36,097 bases of DNA from Syntrophomonadaceae bacterium (GCA_014360155.1 JACIYB010000006.1:1-36097), one strand, 5' to 3'; shown: positions 21,825-31,899, counted from the first letter of the stretch. The notes: a model not told the origin generated them from the letters alone. Made by a program: numbers and translations.

Positions 21825-22799
21825 CTATGGTTTCTCGCTGCCGTTTTCCACAAACCTGCCTACATTTCTAAATTTGTTATAACGTTCCTCCAGTATTTCG
21901 TCAATATCTCTGCTTAACAGTTCAGCCAACGCCTTTTTAAGGCTAACCTTTATATTATTTGCTGTTGTCTCAAAATCCTTATGAGCACCGCCTAGAGGTT
22001 CTTCTATTATTTCGTCCACAATTTTTAATTTGTGAAGGTCAAATGCCGTTATTTTCATGGCCTCAGCCATTTCTTCCACTCTCTGCAGGTCTTTCCACAG
22101 GATAGAAGCACAGGCCTCAGCAGACGCAATGGAGAAAACCGCATTGGAGAGCATTAATAAACGGTCAGCGACTGCTAAAGCCAAAGCCCCTCCACTGCCA
22201 CCTTCCCCGGTAACAATGGAAACCACAGGCACCTTTATCTTTGCCAGGGTCATAAGCAGCTGCGAAATACTCCAGGCCTGCCCTCTTTCTTCAGCACCGA
22301 TTCCCGGGTATGCTCCCTGAGTATCTACCAAAGTCACGACTGGCCGGTTAAATTTTTCAGCCTGCAGAAGCAACCGGTAGACTTTTCTGTACCCTTCAGG
22401 ATGAGGCATCCCAAAATTACGAAGCAAGTTATCTTTGGTATCCTTACCCCTCTGGTGGCCCACAATGGTAAGCGGCTGTCCTTCTAAAATCCCTATTCCG
22501 CCGATTATAGCTCTATCATCTCCATAAAGACGGTCACCGTGCAACTCTATCCATTCGTCACAAAAAAACTTGATATAGTCATAACTAGTAGGCCTCTCAG
22601 GGTTTCTGACCAGCAGTATTTTTTCCCAGGGAGACAGGTTTTTATATTTCTCTTCCCGCAAACTTTCCATTCTGGCCTCAAGAGATTTTATTTCACCCGA
22701 TAAGTCAATATTAAAAGTTTTAGACATCTCTCGCAGTTCTTTAACTTTCTCCTGCAATTCCTGATATTTCTTTTCGTAATCAAACTGTCGCTTAACCAT
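21825..22799 (-). CDS. accA: Acetyl-CoA carboxylase carboxyltransferase, alpha subunit
   Basis: AccA, with AccD, transfers carboxyl from biotin to acetyl-CoA to give malonyl-CoA. The N-terminal coiled segment, then GMPHPEGYRKVYRL, LVDTQGAYPGIGAEERGQAW and TGEGGSGGALALAVADR are family hallmarks. The length of 324 residues is typical. Its ATG has AAGGAGG and overlaps the accD stop by 8 bp. It is the last gene of the fatty acid operon. The biotin carrier and carboxylase genes (accB, accC) are not in the window. Confidence 0.97.
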   Translation of the reverse strand: MVKRQFDYEKKYQELQEKVKELREMSKTFNIDLSGEIKSLEARMESLREEKYKNLSPWEKILLVRNPERPTSYDYIKFFCDEWIELHGDRLYGDDRAIIGGIGILEGQPLTIVGHQRGKDTKDNLLRNFGMPHPEGYRKVYRLLLQAEKFNRPVVTLVDTQGAYPGIGAEERGQAWSISQLLMTLAKIKVPVVSIVTGEGGSGGALALAVADRLLMLSNAVFSIASAEACASILWKDLQRVEEMAEAMKITAFDLHKLKIVDEIIEEPLGGAHKDFETTANNIKVSLKKALAELLSRDIDEILEERYNKFRNVGRFVENGSEKP

Positions 22800-23655
22800 T
22801 ATTACCTCCTTGATGCAGCCTTAACAAGCTCGCTATAGTGCTGTGTAACTGTGAACGCTGCACCACCAGATCTACCATCCCGTGTTCTAGAAGAAATTCA
22901 GAACGCTGAAAGTTCTCAGGCAGCTTCTGCCCTATAGTCTGGCTAATAACACGAGGCCCGGTAAATCCCACCAAGGCTCCCGGCTCAGCAATGATAATGT
23001 CAGCTAAAGAAGCAAAGCTCGCTAAAACACCGCCGGTAGTCGGATGGGTAAAAATAGAAATATATAAGAGACTGTTCCTGTGAAAACGCGACAATACAGC
23101 ACTTGTTTTAGCCATTTGCATTAAACCGACCATGCCCTCCTGCATACGAGCACCGCCAGAAGCCGTGCACATAATAAGAGGAAATCTGTTTTTTATGGCG
23201 TGTTCAACAGCCCTGCTAACTTTTTCTCCCACTACTGAACCCATACTAGCCATCATAAAACTCGGCTCCATAATTCCCAGGACTACTTTATAGCCAGCAA
23301 TACTGGCATAACCCGTGATAATAGCTTCCCTTAACCCGGACTTCTCTTCCCCTGCAACAAGCTTTTCTTCATAGCCCGGGAAATCTAGAAAATTACAGGA
23401 GTACAGGTCAGAATCCAATTCTGCAAAACTGTTCGGGTCAACCAGCAAATTAAGGCGTTCCCATGCTCCCACAGGAAAATGATACGTGCATTTTGGACAA
23501 ACCCTGTAGTTTTTCACTAACTCCGTTTCCCATATTAAACTGGAACAGGAAGGACAGGCAATTTTCCTTGGGATTTCATCCGGCTTCTTCCCCGCTGCCT
23601 CAGCGCTTTTACTTATTGAAAAATACCTTTTCTTGCCAAAGGTGTTCCTAATCAT
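22792..23655 (-). CDS. accD: Acetyl-CoA carboxylase carboxyltransferase, beta subunit
   Basis: AccD forms the carboxyltransferase with AccA. The N-terminal zinc ribbon is complete: Cys34, Cys37, Cys53 and Cys56 in CPSC and CPKC. The crotonase-fold part has MCTASGGARMQEGMVGLMQMAK and PTTGGVLASFASLADIIIAEPGALVGFTGPRV. The 287-residue length is normal. It starts 13 bp after fabZ and overlaps accA. Confidence 0.97.
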   Translation of the reverse strand: MIRNTFGKKRYFSISKSAEAAGKKPDEIPRKIACPSCSSLIWETELVKNYRVCPKCTYHFPVGAWERLNLLVDPNSFAELDSDLYSCNFLDFPGYEEKLVAGEEKSGLREAIITGYASIAGYKVVLGIMEPSFMMASMGSVVGEKVSRAVEHAIKNRFPLIMCTASGGARMQEGMVGLMQMAKTSAVLSRFHRNSLLYISIFTHPTTGGVLASFASLADIIIAEPGALVGFTGPRVISQTIGQKLPENFQRSEFLLEHGMVDLVVQRSQLHSTIASLLRLHQGGNNG

Positions 23656-23668
23656 AAACCTTGCCGCC

Positions 23669-24094
23669 TTAGATTTCAGCTAAAGCAAACAAGAATTCAC
23701 CTCCACAAACTGTTTCATTGTTGACAGTTACACTGCCACTACCCTTTCCCATGTTTCCCCTAATATTTACCAACTCGGTGGTAATCTCCAATGTGTCACC
23801 CGGGAATACCTGATGTCTGAATCGAATACGGTCGACACCTGCCAGATAGGCAATCCTGTTTTTGTATTTGTCATCACACAGCAAAGCACAAGCTCCCACC
23901 TGTGCCATGGCTTCTATCATCAATACCCCGGGCATTACCGGCCGGCCGGGAAAATGTCCTTTAAAATGCGGTTCATTTATAGAGACATTTTTGATCCCCA
24001 CTGCCCTTTTCCCAGGAACCAGCTCTATAATCCGGTCTACAAGCAAAAAAGGATAGCGGTGGGGAAGAATACTCATTATCTCTTCTATATTCAC
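23669..24094 (-). CDS. fabZ: 3-hydroxyacyl-ACP dehydratase FabZ
   Basis: FabZ removes water from 3-hydroxyacyl-ACP in each elongation round. The hot-dog fold signatures [13 protein letters not shown] and the catalytic segment [20 protein letters not shown], with active-site His and Glu, are present. The protein has 141 residues and a GTG start after GAAGGTGA. It is separated from fabF by 143 bp that contain a hairpin and a possible second promoter, so fabZ-accD-accA may also be expressed on its own. Confidence 0.96.
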   Translation of the reverse strand: MNIEEIMSILPHRYPFLLVDRIIELVPGKRAVGIKNVSINEPHFKGHFPGRPVMPGVLMIEAMAQVGACALLCDDKYKNRIAYLAGVDRIRFRHQVFPGDTLEITTELVNIRGNMGKGSGSVTVNNETVCGGEFLFALAEI

Positions 24095-24116
24095 GATTTA
24101 TCACCTTCTTATTACA

Positions 24117-24145
24117 ATTTTACCACTAAAAGGAAGGAGCGTAAA
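24117..24145 (-). promoter_or_regulatory. Possible internal promoter for fabZ-accD-accA
   Basis: On the minus strand TTTACG (24140-24145) and TAAAAT (24117-24122) have a 17-bp spacer, just after the intercistronic hairpin and about 23 nt before the fabZ start. Confidence 0.4.
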
Positions 24146-24151
24146 GTTAAA

Positions 24152-24196
24152 GGCATTCTATTTCTTAAGATATAGACCTTAAGAACTATAGATGCC
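24152..24196 (-). terminator. Long imperfect hairpin between fabF and fabZ
   Basis: GGCAT/ATGCC, CTAT/ATAG and TTCTTAAG/CTTAAGAA pair in register to form a stem of about 17 bp with small bulges and an 8-nt loop. On the minus strand it is followed by TTTAACTTTACG, a weak U-tract. It may be an attenuating terminator or an RNA-processing site inside the fatty acid operon. Confidence 0.5.
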
Positions 24197-24237
24197 CTAA
24201 ATAATTACAAAAATCATTTTACTGTAAAACAATATTT

Positions 24238-25488
24238 TTAATTTTTAGAATCAAGTTTGCTGATTATTAAAACCGCGTTATGCCCTCCGAAGCCGAGAGA
24301 ATCGGAGAGAACAATACGCAGTTCTTCCTGCCTGGGCTTTCCGCAAACATAGTTCAGATCACAGCGAGGATCCGGGGTTTCCAGATTAAGAGTAGGCGGA
24401 ATCGTATTTTGGACCAAGGACAGGGTAGATGCGATTAATTCTATCGCGCCTGCTGCCCCTAACATGTGTCCAGTATTAGGTTTTATGGAACTAATCGGAA
24501 CTTTATACCCATGAGCGCCAAATACCTCTTTAATCACAAGCGTCTCCACCACGTCATTCAGCTCGGTCCCAGTTCCATGAGCATTTATATAATCTACCTT
24601 TTCCGCATCTATACCGGCATCCTCCAGTGCCATTTTGAAGGCCAACACCGCTCCTTCTCCTTCTTCATCCGGCTGGACCATGTGACATGCATCAGCGCTG
24701 GAGCCATAACCAAGCACTTCAGCATAAATGCGGGCCCCTCGTTCTAAAGCATGCTCTAGTTCCTCCAATACCAGGATACCTGCACCTTCACCCATTACAA
24801 AACCGTCCCGGTTGATGTCAAAAGGACGACACGCTTTGGCGGGCTCTTCGTTAGAAGTGGACAGAGCTTTCATACTGCAAAACCCCCCTATAGCTAAAGG
24901 AGTAATTGCAGCTTCTGCACCTCCGGTTATCATAACATCAGCCTTGCCATTTTGAATCAAATGAAATGCTTCTCCAACGGAGTTGGTCCCCGAGGCACAA
25001 GCCGTAACCGTACATCCATTCGGCCCTTTGGCCCCCAGCATAATTGCAATCTGCCCTGAAGCCATATTAGGGATCATCATAGGAATAAAAAAAGGACTTA
25101 TCCCTGCTGCACCCTTTTTCAACATATTGGAGTGCTGTTTTTCTAAGGTCTCTATGCCGCCTATTCCCGAGCCTACCCATACACCCACCCGACAAGCCTT
25201 CGCCGGTTTTACTTCCAAAGCAGCATCTTCTACCGCTATACGAGCAGCAGCACAGGCATACTGAACGAAAAGATCCATGCGCCTCGCATCTTTTCGGGCA
25301 ATGTAATCCTGGACATTAAAATTGCTCACCTGTGCGGCGATTTTAGCAGGAAAAGAAGAGGTATCGAAGCGCTCGATTTCTCTGACGCCGCTATACCCCT
25401 GCACCAGGTTATTCCAGAATTCTTCTTTATTGTGTCCAATAGGAGAAACCATCCCCAGACCAGTTATAACAACTCTGCGTCCAGGCAT
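24238..25488 (-). CDS. fabF: 3-oxoacyl-ACP synthase II (KAS II)
   Basis: FabF condenses malonyl-ACP with growing acyl-ACP. The thiolase-fold catalytic triad is seen: Cys164 in VTACASGTNS, His in NAHGTGTELND and His in KPNTGHMLGAAG. The ending GFGGHNAVLI is characteristic. The length of 416 residues is normal. It starts 13 bp after acpP. Confidence 0.97.
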   Translation of the reverse strand: MPGRRVVITGLGMVSPIGHNKEEFWNNLVQGYSGVREIERFDTSSFPAKIAAQVSNFNVQDYIARKDARRMDLFVQYACAAARIAVEDAALEVKPAKACRVGVWVGSGIGGIETLEKQHSNMLKKGAAGISPFFIPMMIPNMASGQIAIMLGAKGPNGCTVTACASGTNSVGEAFHLIQNGKADVMITGGAEAAITPLAIGGFCSMKALSTSNEEPAKACRPFDINRDGFVMGEGAGILVLEELEHALERGARIYAEVLGYGSSADACHMVQPDEEGEGAVLAFKMALEDAGIDAEKVDYINAHGTGTELNDVVETLVIKEVFGAHGYKVPISSIKPNTGHMLGAAGAIELIASTLSLVQNTIPPTLNLETPDPRCDLNYVCGKPRQEELRIVLSDSLGFGGHNAVLIISKLDSKN

Positions 25489-25501
25489 ACTACCACCTCT
25501 G

Positions 25502-25744
25502 CTATGCTTTCTCTTTAATTTTTGCTTCCACGTATTCTACCGCATCTTTTACCGTCTTCAACCCCTCAGCATCTTCCTCAGGAATCTGAATATCAAACTT
25601 TTCTTCCAGCAGCATGAGCATTTCAACAATATCCAGAGAATCAGCTTCCAGATCATCTTCGAAATTTGATTCAAGCTTTATGTCCTCTTCTGGGATATCC
25701 TTAATCTCAACAATAATCTTTTTTAACTCTTCAAATACCGACAT
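25502..25744 (-). CDS. acpP: Acyl carrier protein
   Basis: This 80-residue acidic protein carries the phosphopantetheine attachment Ser36 in the motif [11 protein letters not shown]. It holds the growing fatty acyl chain for the enzymes encoded around it. The ATG follows a GGGAGGAG site. A short hairpin lies in the 115-bp gap between fabG and acpP, and ACP is usually made in excess of its neighbours, so separate expression is plausible. Confidence 0.97.
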   Translation of the reverse strand: MSVFEELKKIIVEIKDIPEEDIKLESNFEDDLEADSLDIVEMLMLLEEKFDIQIPEEDAEGLKTVKDAVEYVEAKIKEKA

Positions 25745-25781
25745 GTTTACTCCTCCCTTAAATAATTTATTCTATATAATA

Positions 25782-25798
25782 AACCCTGAAACAGGGTT
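25782..25798 (-). other. acpP: Short intercistronic hairpin upstream of acpP
   Basis: AACCCTG-loop-CAGGGTT is a perfect 7-bp stem in the fabG-acpP gap, followed on the minus strand by TTATTATATAG. It could stabilise the acpP mRNA 5' end or be a weak attenuator. Confidence 0.4.
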
Positions 25799-25859
25799 AT
25801 AAATAGCCAGTCGAATTTCCAGCCGCCAAAACTGCAACCAAACAAGCTACGCTAATATC

Positions 25860-26639
25860 TTACAAAGAAGATAGACCTCCGTCAACTCTAATAATTTGGG
25901 CAGTTATGTAGGAAGCCTGGGGTGACGCCAGAAAAGCTACTGCACCGGCAATGTCTTCCGGTGTCCCTATTCTGCCTAGGGCAATAGCTGAAAGGAGTTT
26001 CTCCCTTTGCTCAGGGGTAAAATCCTTTGTCATATCGCTTTGTATATACCCCGGAGCTATTACGTTAGCCGTTATCCCCCGCGGTCCATATTCACGGGCA
26101 ATAGAAAAAGTCAGCCCCAGCAACCCCGATTTGGAAGCAGCGTAATGGGCTTGCCCTACATTTCCGTTAATCCCTACTACAGAAGATATGTTAATTATAC
26201 GCCCATAACGTTTTCTCACCATATACCTCAGAGCTGCCCTGCTGCAGTAAAAAGCGGAACTTAAATTAGTATTTATTAATTCATCCCAATCGTCGTCATT
26301 TATGCGCAACATAAGCTGATCCTTGTTTATGCCGGCATTGTTGACCAACACATCAACTCTTCCAAATTCTTCTACGGTTTTTTCCACGAGTTCTGCTGCT
26401 GACTGAGAATTAGAAACATCAGCTCCGATCATTATACCTATGCTGCCTGTATTTTCAATTTCTCTCAATACTTCCTCTGCCTGGCGCCGGTTTTCCTCTA
26501 CTGCCTCTTCAGGAGCGCTTTTGTTACTATAATAATTAACTGCTACCCGATATCCTTCACGGGCAAGCTGGAGGGCAATAGCCCGCCCAATTCCCCGAGA
26601 ACTGCCTGTTACTATGGCGACCTGATCTTTCTTTATCAT
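25860..26639 (-). CDS. fabG: 3-oxoacyl-ACP reductase FabG (SDR family)
   Basis: FabG reduces 3-oxoacyl-ACP with NADPH. Short-chain dehydrogenase motifs are GSSRGIGRAIA (cofactor loop), NNAG, the catalytic Ser in NISSVVG and Tyr-Lys in YAASKSG. At 259 residues it is slightly longer than usual, owing to an insertion rich in Glu and Arg after the second beta strand (SNKSAPEEAVEENRRQAEEV). Its ATG overlaps the fabD stop by 4 bp (ATGA). Confidence 0.95.
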   Translation of the reverse strand: MIKKDQVAIVTGSSRGIGRAIALQLAREGYRVAVNYYSNKSAPEEAVEENRRQAEEVLREIENTGSIGIMIGADVSNSQSAAELVEKTVEEFGRVDVLVNNAGINKDQLMLRINDDDWDELINTNLSSAFYCSRAALRYMVRKRYGRIINISSVVGINGNVGQAHYAASKSGLLGLTFSIAREYGPRGITANVIAPGYIQSDMTKDFTPEQREKLLSAIALGRIGTPEDIAGAVAFLASPQASYITAQIIRVDGGLSSL

Positions 26640-27556
26640 GGTTTCACCTTCTCGATAATTTTTTTCAATGATCTGACATCCTCGATGTTCCCCAGCACAC
26701 GGTTTCGGTCGATCCTCTTGATCAACCCCGTGAGGGTTGACCCCGGCCCTATTTCTATAAAATATTCCACCTTATTCATCATGTACCTGACGCTCTGTTC
26801 CCACAACACCGGAGAAAAGAGCTGTTTCACCAACAGATCTGCAAATTCATCGTATGTATTACAGCGGGCATTGACATTGCTTACAACCTCGATAACCGGT
26901 TCCTGCCACTTAATCTGTTCCAAATAAGAACTCAGCTCCACAGCAGCATCATACATAAGCTGACTGTGAGAAGGGACGCTGACTTCCAGCATCCTCACAC
27001 GGCCTCCGGCCTCTTTTAGTATAGAGCCGGCAGCGATTACTGCCTCTTTTTCTCCCGAAATAACTACCTGCCCTGGGGCATTATAATTGGCAATATCTAC
27101 AATTCCTCCTGTTTGTCTGCATGCATCCTTTACCACCTCATCATCAAGGCCCATCACAGCAGCCATAGCTCCTTTTCCCAGCGGCACTGCCTCCTGCATC
27201 AAACGGGCTCTCACCTGCACCAGCGGCAACGCTTCCCGGAAAGATAAAGCACCTGCGGCCACTAAAGCAGTATACTCCCCCAGACTGAGACCCGCAACAA
27301 CAGTCGGAATTATTCCCTGTTTTTTTACTGCTTCATAAACAGCAAGGCTCGTGGTGAGCAAAGCCGGCTGGGCGTACTCCGTCTTATCCAGCAACCCATC
27401 AGTATCCTCAAAACACAAGGTGCTTATCTTATACCCGGCGATTTCATCTGCTGCAGCAAAAACCTCGGCAGCTTCCTTACAATTTTGGGCCAAGTCCCTG
27501 CCCATCCCTTTATACTGTGCACCCTGACCAGGAAAAACAAAAGCTATTCTCTCCAT
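26636..27556 (-). CDS. fabD: Malonyl-CoA:ACP transacylase
   Basis: FabD loads malonyl groups on ACP. The nucleophile Ser91 lies in AGLSLGEYTALVAAG, the start FVFPGQGAQYKGMG is diagnostic, and the catalytic His is in VPSHSQLM. The length of 306 residues is normal. It overlaps fabK by 13 bp and fabG by 4 bp. Confidence 0.97.
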   Translation of the reverse strand: MERIAFVFPGQGAQYKGMGRDLAQNCKEAAEVFAAADEIAGYKISTLCFEDTDGLLDKTEYAQPALLTTSLAVYEAVKKQGIIPTVVAGLSLGEYTALVAAGALSFREALPLVQVRARLMQEAVPLGKGAMAAVMGLDDEVVKDACRQTGGIVDIANYNAPGQVVISGEKEAVIAAGSILKEAGGRVRMLEVSVPSHSQLMYDAAVELSSYLEQIKWQEPVIEVVSNVNARCNTYDEFADLLVKQLFSPVLWEQSVRYMMNKVEYFIEIGPGSTLTGLIKRIDRNRVLGNIEDVRSLKKIIEKVKP

Positions 27557-28497
27557 TCTATGTCCCCCAATTCTCTCAGAACCCGGCAGGCATCGCTTAT
27601 TATATCAGCAACAATCTCCGCTGCAGGCTGTATATCCTTGACCAACCCGCTTATCTGGCCTGCAAGGATAGTCCCCTCATCTATCCGTCCCTCTAAAGCA
27701 GCAGCCGGATAACGACCTCTCCCTAATTCCTCTAATTCCTCTTTACTAGCACCCGTTTTTTCAGCCTTTAAATACTGCCGCACAAATTTATTATGAATGG
27801 CACGCACCGGGTGCCCGGTCGTAACGCCGCAAACCACGGTATCCCTGTCCCTGGCCTTTAATATCTTTTGCTGATAGTCAGGGTGGACATCGCATTCTTT
27901 AGCGCAAATAAACCTCGTTCCTACCTGCACCCCGCGAGCTCCCAAGGCTAAACTGGCTATTAACCCTCTGCCATCCGCCACACCGCCAGCAGCTATAACC
28001 GGAATATCTACGGCATCAACAACCATAGGGACCAAACACATAGTAGTCATTTCCCCCACATGCCCACCAGATTCCATACCCTCCGCTATCAAAGCATCAG
28101 CTCCCAGACGGCTTAGGCGCTTTGCGAGAGCAACAGAAGCTACAACAGGTATTACTTTTATACCTGCTTCCTTCAATGATTTCATATAACGCCCCGGATT
28201 ACCGCCGCCGGTAGTAACTACAGGAACTTTCTCCTCTATTACCAAATTTACAATACTTTCAATTTCAGGCGATGTCAGCATCAAATTGACGGCAAACGTA
28301 TTATCAGTAATTTGGCGGACTACATCTATTTCCCTTTTAAGCCAGGCAACATCAGCATTGCCGGCCCCGATCACTCCCAGTGCTCCCGCACTGGAAACCG
28401 CTGCCGCCAGCCTCCCTCCAGCTATCCAGGCCATGGCTCCCTGGATCAGAGGATACTCTATATTCAGCAGATCACACAAGCAGGTCTTTAAGAACAA
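27544..28497 (-). CDS. fabK: Enoyl-ACP reductase II (FabK, FMN-dependent)
   Basis: This 317-residue TIM-barrel flavoprotein resembles nitronate monooxygenases and FabK: IEYPLIQGAMAWIAGG at the start, FAVNLMLTSPE, the flavin-site AEGMESGGHVGEMTTMCLVP and AAGGVADGRGLIASLALGARGVQVGTRF. Its place between fabH and fabD, and the lack of fabI, identify it as FabK, the last reductive step of each elongation cycle, rather than a nitronate monooxygenase. The start is TTG after GGGAGGG. It follows fabH by one base and overlaps fabD by 13 bp. Confidence 0.94.
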   Translation of the reverse strand: MFLKTCLCDLLNIEYPLIQGAMAWIAGGRLAAAVSSAGALGVIGAGNADVAWLKREIDVVRQITDNTFAVNLMLTSPEIESIVNLVIEEKVPVVTTGGGNPGRYMKSLKEAGIKVIPVVASVALAKRLSRLGADALIAEGMESGGHVGEMTTMCLVPMVVDAVDIPVIAAGGVADGRGLIASLALGARGVQVGTRFICAKECDVHPDYQQKILKARDRDTVVCGVTTGHPVRAIHNKFVRQYLKAEKTGASKEELEELGRGRYPAAALEGRIDEGTILAGQISGLVKDIQPAAEIVADIISDACRVLRELGDIEWRE

Positions 28498-28498
28498 A

Positions 28499-29485
28499 TC
28501 AATCCCTCCCCCAGCGCAGCAATGCCCCCCCGTAGGTTAAACCCGCTCCAAAAGCCACCATTAAAATAAGGGCACCATCATGCAATCTTCCTTCTTGATT
28601 TGACATGGACAAAGCTATTGGGATACATGCCGCGGATGTGTTTCCAAACACGTCCAAATTAATTAGAGTTTTTTCTGGAGGTATATTCATGCGCTTCATG
28701 GCAGTTTTTATGATACGTATGTTGGCTTGATGGGGAATAAAAAAATCAATATCTTTATAACCCAGCCCTGACATGGCAAATAACTTTTCACTCACTTCTA
28801 CCGTGATTCTCGTAGCAAACTTGAATATCTCGTTTCCGTTCATTTTAACAAAATGCAGCCTTTCCTTAACAGTCTGCGGGTTTGCAGGCAAAGCGGACCC
28901 GCCCGCTGGCATATTCAAATGTTTACCGCCCCTGCCGTCAGCTCCGAGATAGGTGCATATTATACCAGAACCGGTATTCCCTCTTCCCAAGACTACTGCT
29001 CCCGCCCCATCCCCGAAAAGAACGCAGGTATTACGATCAGTATAATCAACTATTCTAGAAAGGGCCTCAGTTCCAATAACCAGTGCATACTTATATTGCT
29101 GGGACAGCAGGAATTTCTCAGCAACCGTTAGGGCATAGACAAAACCTGTACACCCTGCTTCCAGATCAAAAGCAGCTGCATTCCAAGCTTCAAGACGTTC
29201 CTGAATAATACAAGCAGTAGCAGGGAAAAGCATATCTGGAGTCGCAGTAGCTACTATGATCAGATCCAGCTCTTCAGGCTCTACACCAGCCTCATCAAGA
29301 GCCATACGAGCAGCCTCAAACCCTAAATCAGAAGCTGCCTTATCTTCATCTATAATTCTTCGTTCTAAAATTCCACTCCTCTCCACTATCCACTCATGAG
29401 TCGTATCTACCATCTTCTCCAGTTCTTTATTGGTCAATACCCTTGACGGCAAAGCATGCCCTGCTCCCAATACCTGGACATTCAT
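28499..29485 (-). CDS. fabH: 3-oxoacyl-ACP synthase III (KAS III)
   Basis: FabH starts fatty acid synthesis by condensing acetyl-CoA, or a branched acyl-CoA, with malonyl-ACP. With the ATG at 29485 (MNVQVLGAGHALPS, 328 residues) the catalytic Cys is residue 112 in EAGCTGFVYAL, the same number as in E. coli; the triad is completed by PHQANIRII and NTSAACIP. The ORF-track start eight codons earlier has no ribosome site, while a GGTGGTG lies before the chosen ATG. It is the first gene of the fatty acid operon. The upstream plsX-fapR pair seen in many Firmicutes is absent here. Confidence 0.95.
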   Translation of the reverse strand: MNVQVLGAGHALPSRVLTNKELEKMVDTTHEWIVERSGILERRIIDEDKAASDLGFEAARMALDEAGVEPEELDLIIVATATPDMLFPATACIIQERLEAWNAAAFDLEAGCTGFVYALTVAEKFLLSQQYKYALVIGTEALSRIVDYTDRNTCVLFGDGAGAVVLGRGNTGSGIICTYLGADGRGGKHLNMPAGGSALPANPQTVKERLHFVKMNGNEIFKFATRITVEVSEKLFAMSGLGYKDIDFFIPHQANIRIIKTAMKRMNIPPEKTLINLDVFGNTSAACIPIALSMSNQEGRLHDGALILMVAFGAGLTYGGALLRWGRD

Positions 29486-29566
29486 ATGAAACACCACCAC
29501 AGATTCCATTTAATTTATTTAAAAAGCAATATATGTAAAATCTATTAATTCTCTACAATTATTATT

Positions 29567-29596
29567 AATTAAATCAGCTATACCTGCAAATGTCAA
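29567..29596 (-). promoter_or_regulatory. fabH: Predicted sigmaA promoter of the fab operon
   Basis: On the minus strand a consensus TTGACA (29591-29596) is followed after 18 bp by TTTAAT (29567-29572), about 80 nt upstream of the fabH ATG. No FapR-type palindrome is visible around it. Confidence 0.6.
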
Positions 29597-29618
29597 GAAA
29601 TATGCAGGATAACACACG

Positions 29619-29651
29619 ACTGCAGGACAAAACAAGGTTTTGCCCTGCAGT
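29619..29651 (-). other. Long stem-loop upstream of the fab promoter
   Basis: ACTGCAGG/CCTGCAGT and CAAAAC/GTTTTG stack into one 15-bp stem with a 3-nt loop. The single non-Watson-Crick position is a G-U on the minus strand and an A-C mismatch on the plus strand, which favours function as minus-strand RNA. There is no U-tract after it. Confidence 0.45.
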
Positions 29652-29764
29652 AAATTAATACTAACCTCCTCAGGCTCTCAGGACTCAGTCATTTACGGAG
29701 ACAGGGGAAAACAGCTTTATCCCCCTGCGCTAACCCCAACCCTTTACCCCCAAGGAGTTTTTAT

Positions 29765-29802
29765 ATGATTAACCCCCGCTAAAATCATGCCTTAGCGGGG
29801 GT
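29765..29802 (-). terminator. Terminator of groESL
   Basis: ACCCCCGCTAA and TTAGCGGGGGT form a perfect 11-bp stem around a 9-nt loop. On the minus strand it is followed by TAATCATATAAAAA, a weak U-tract. It lies about 60 bp past the groEL stop. Confidence 0.6.
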
Positions 29803-29813
29803 CTTAAAAGCCT

Positions 29814-29837
29814 GCGGCCGCTCTGCAGAGCGGCCGC
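29814..29837. repeat. Perfect 24-nt GC-rich palindrome after groEL
   Basis: GCGGCCGCTCTG is followed immediately by its exact reverse complement CAGAGCGGCCGC. On the plus strand it is followed by the T-rich TTGTTTTCTGCTTTGTTTG, so it could terminate plus-strand transcription, or it may act with the neighbouring stem to end groEL mRNA. Confidence 0.6.
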
Positions 29838-29861
29838 TTGTTTTCTGCTTTGTTTGTTTTT

Positions 29862-31517
<1,656 letters not shown>

Positions 31518-31808
31518 TTAATTCAACTTTGCCAGTATATCTCTTTCAGACAGAATAAGGTATTCTTCTCCATCGATTTTGACCTCTGTTCCGCCGTACT
31601 TGGCAAATATAACTCTATCTCCTACTGCTACATCAATCGGAATCCTTTCGCCCTTCTCATTTAAAGCGCCCGGGCCTACTGCTAAAACTTCTCCTTCCTG
31701 CGGCTTCTCTTTGGCAGTATCAGGCACGTACAAACCTGCCTTGGTTTTTTCTTCAACTACTTCCGCCACTTTGACTACCAAGCGGTCTCCTAATGGTTGA
31801 ATCCTCAA
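31518..31808 (-). CDS. groES: Co-chaperonin GroES (Hsp10)
   Basis: GroES caps the GroEL chamber. I place the start at the TTG at 31808, 8 nt after AAGGGGG, giving [13 protein letters not shown] and 96 residues, the normal GroES length. The ORF track begins 12 codons earlier, within the leader. The mobile loop region [21 protein letters not shown] and the ending [15 protein letters not shown] are typical. Confidence 0.97.
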   Translation of the reverse strand: MRIQPLGDRLVVKVAEVVEEKTKAGLYVPDTAKEKPQEGEVLAVGPGALNEKGERIPIDVAVGDRVIFAKYGGTEVKIDGEEYLILSERDILAKLN

Positions 31809-31837
31809 AGGTATACCCCCTTTTAATATTTTTATTA

Positions 31838-31864
31838 TTAGCACTCAATAAGTGTGAGTGCTAA
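31838..31864. promoter_or_regulatory. CIRCE operator (HrcA binding site)
   Basis: TTAGCACTC, 9 bp, GAGTGCTAA is an exact match to the CIRCE consensus. It lies between the groES promoter and its ribosome site, so HrcA should repress groESL until heat or protein stress. hrcA is not in the window. Confidence 0.97.
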
Positions 31865-31868
31865 TATG

Positions 31869-31897
31869 TATATATAATATTAGGTTAGATAAAACAA
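31869..31897 (-). promoter_or_regulatory. groES: Predicted sigmaA promoter of groESL
   Basis: On the minus strand TTGTTT (31892-31897) and TATATA (31869-31874) have a 17-bp spacer and lie directly upstream of CIRCE. Confidence 0.65.
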
Positions 31898-31899
31898 GA

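Larger units (their letters stand above)
29486..29861. other. groEL-fabH intergenic region with several hairpins
   Basis: These 376 bases contain, in minus-strand order, a GC-rich palindrome (29814-29837), a strong terminator-like stem (29772-29802), a smaller stem CAGGGG/CCCCTG (29702-29727), a long stem at 29619-29651 and the fabH promoter (29567-29596). No reading frame is supported. The region separates the stress operon from the fatty acid operon. Confidence 0.6.

Noticed and set aside
27544-28497. Nitronate monooxygenase instead of FabK
   Set aside because: The family overlap is real, but the gene is embedded and overlapping inside the fab operon, where an enoyl-ACP reductase is otherwise missing.
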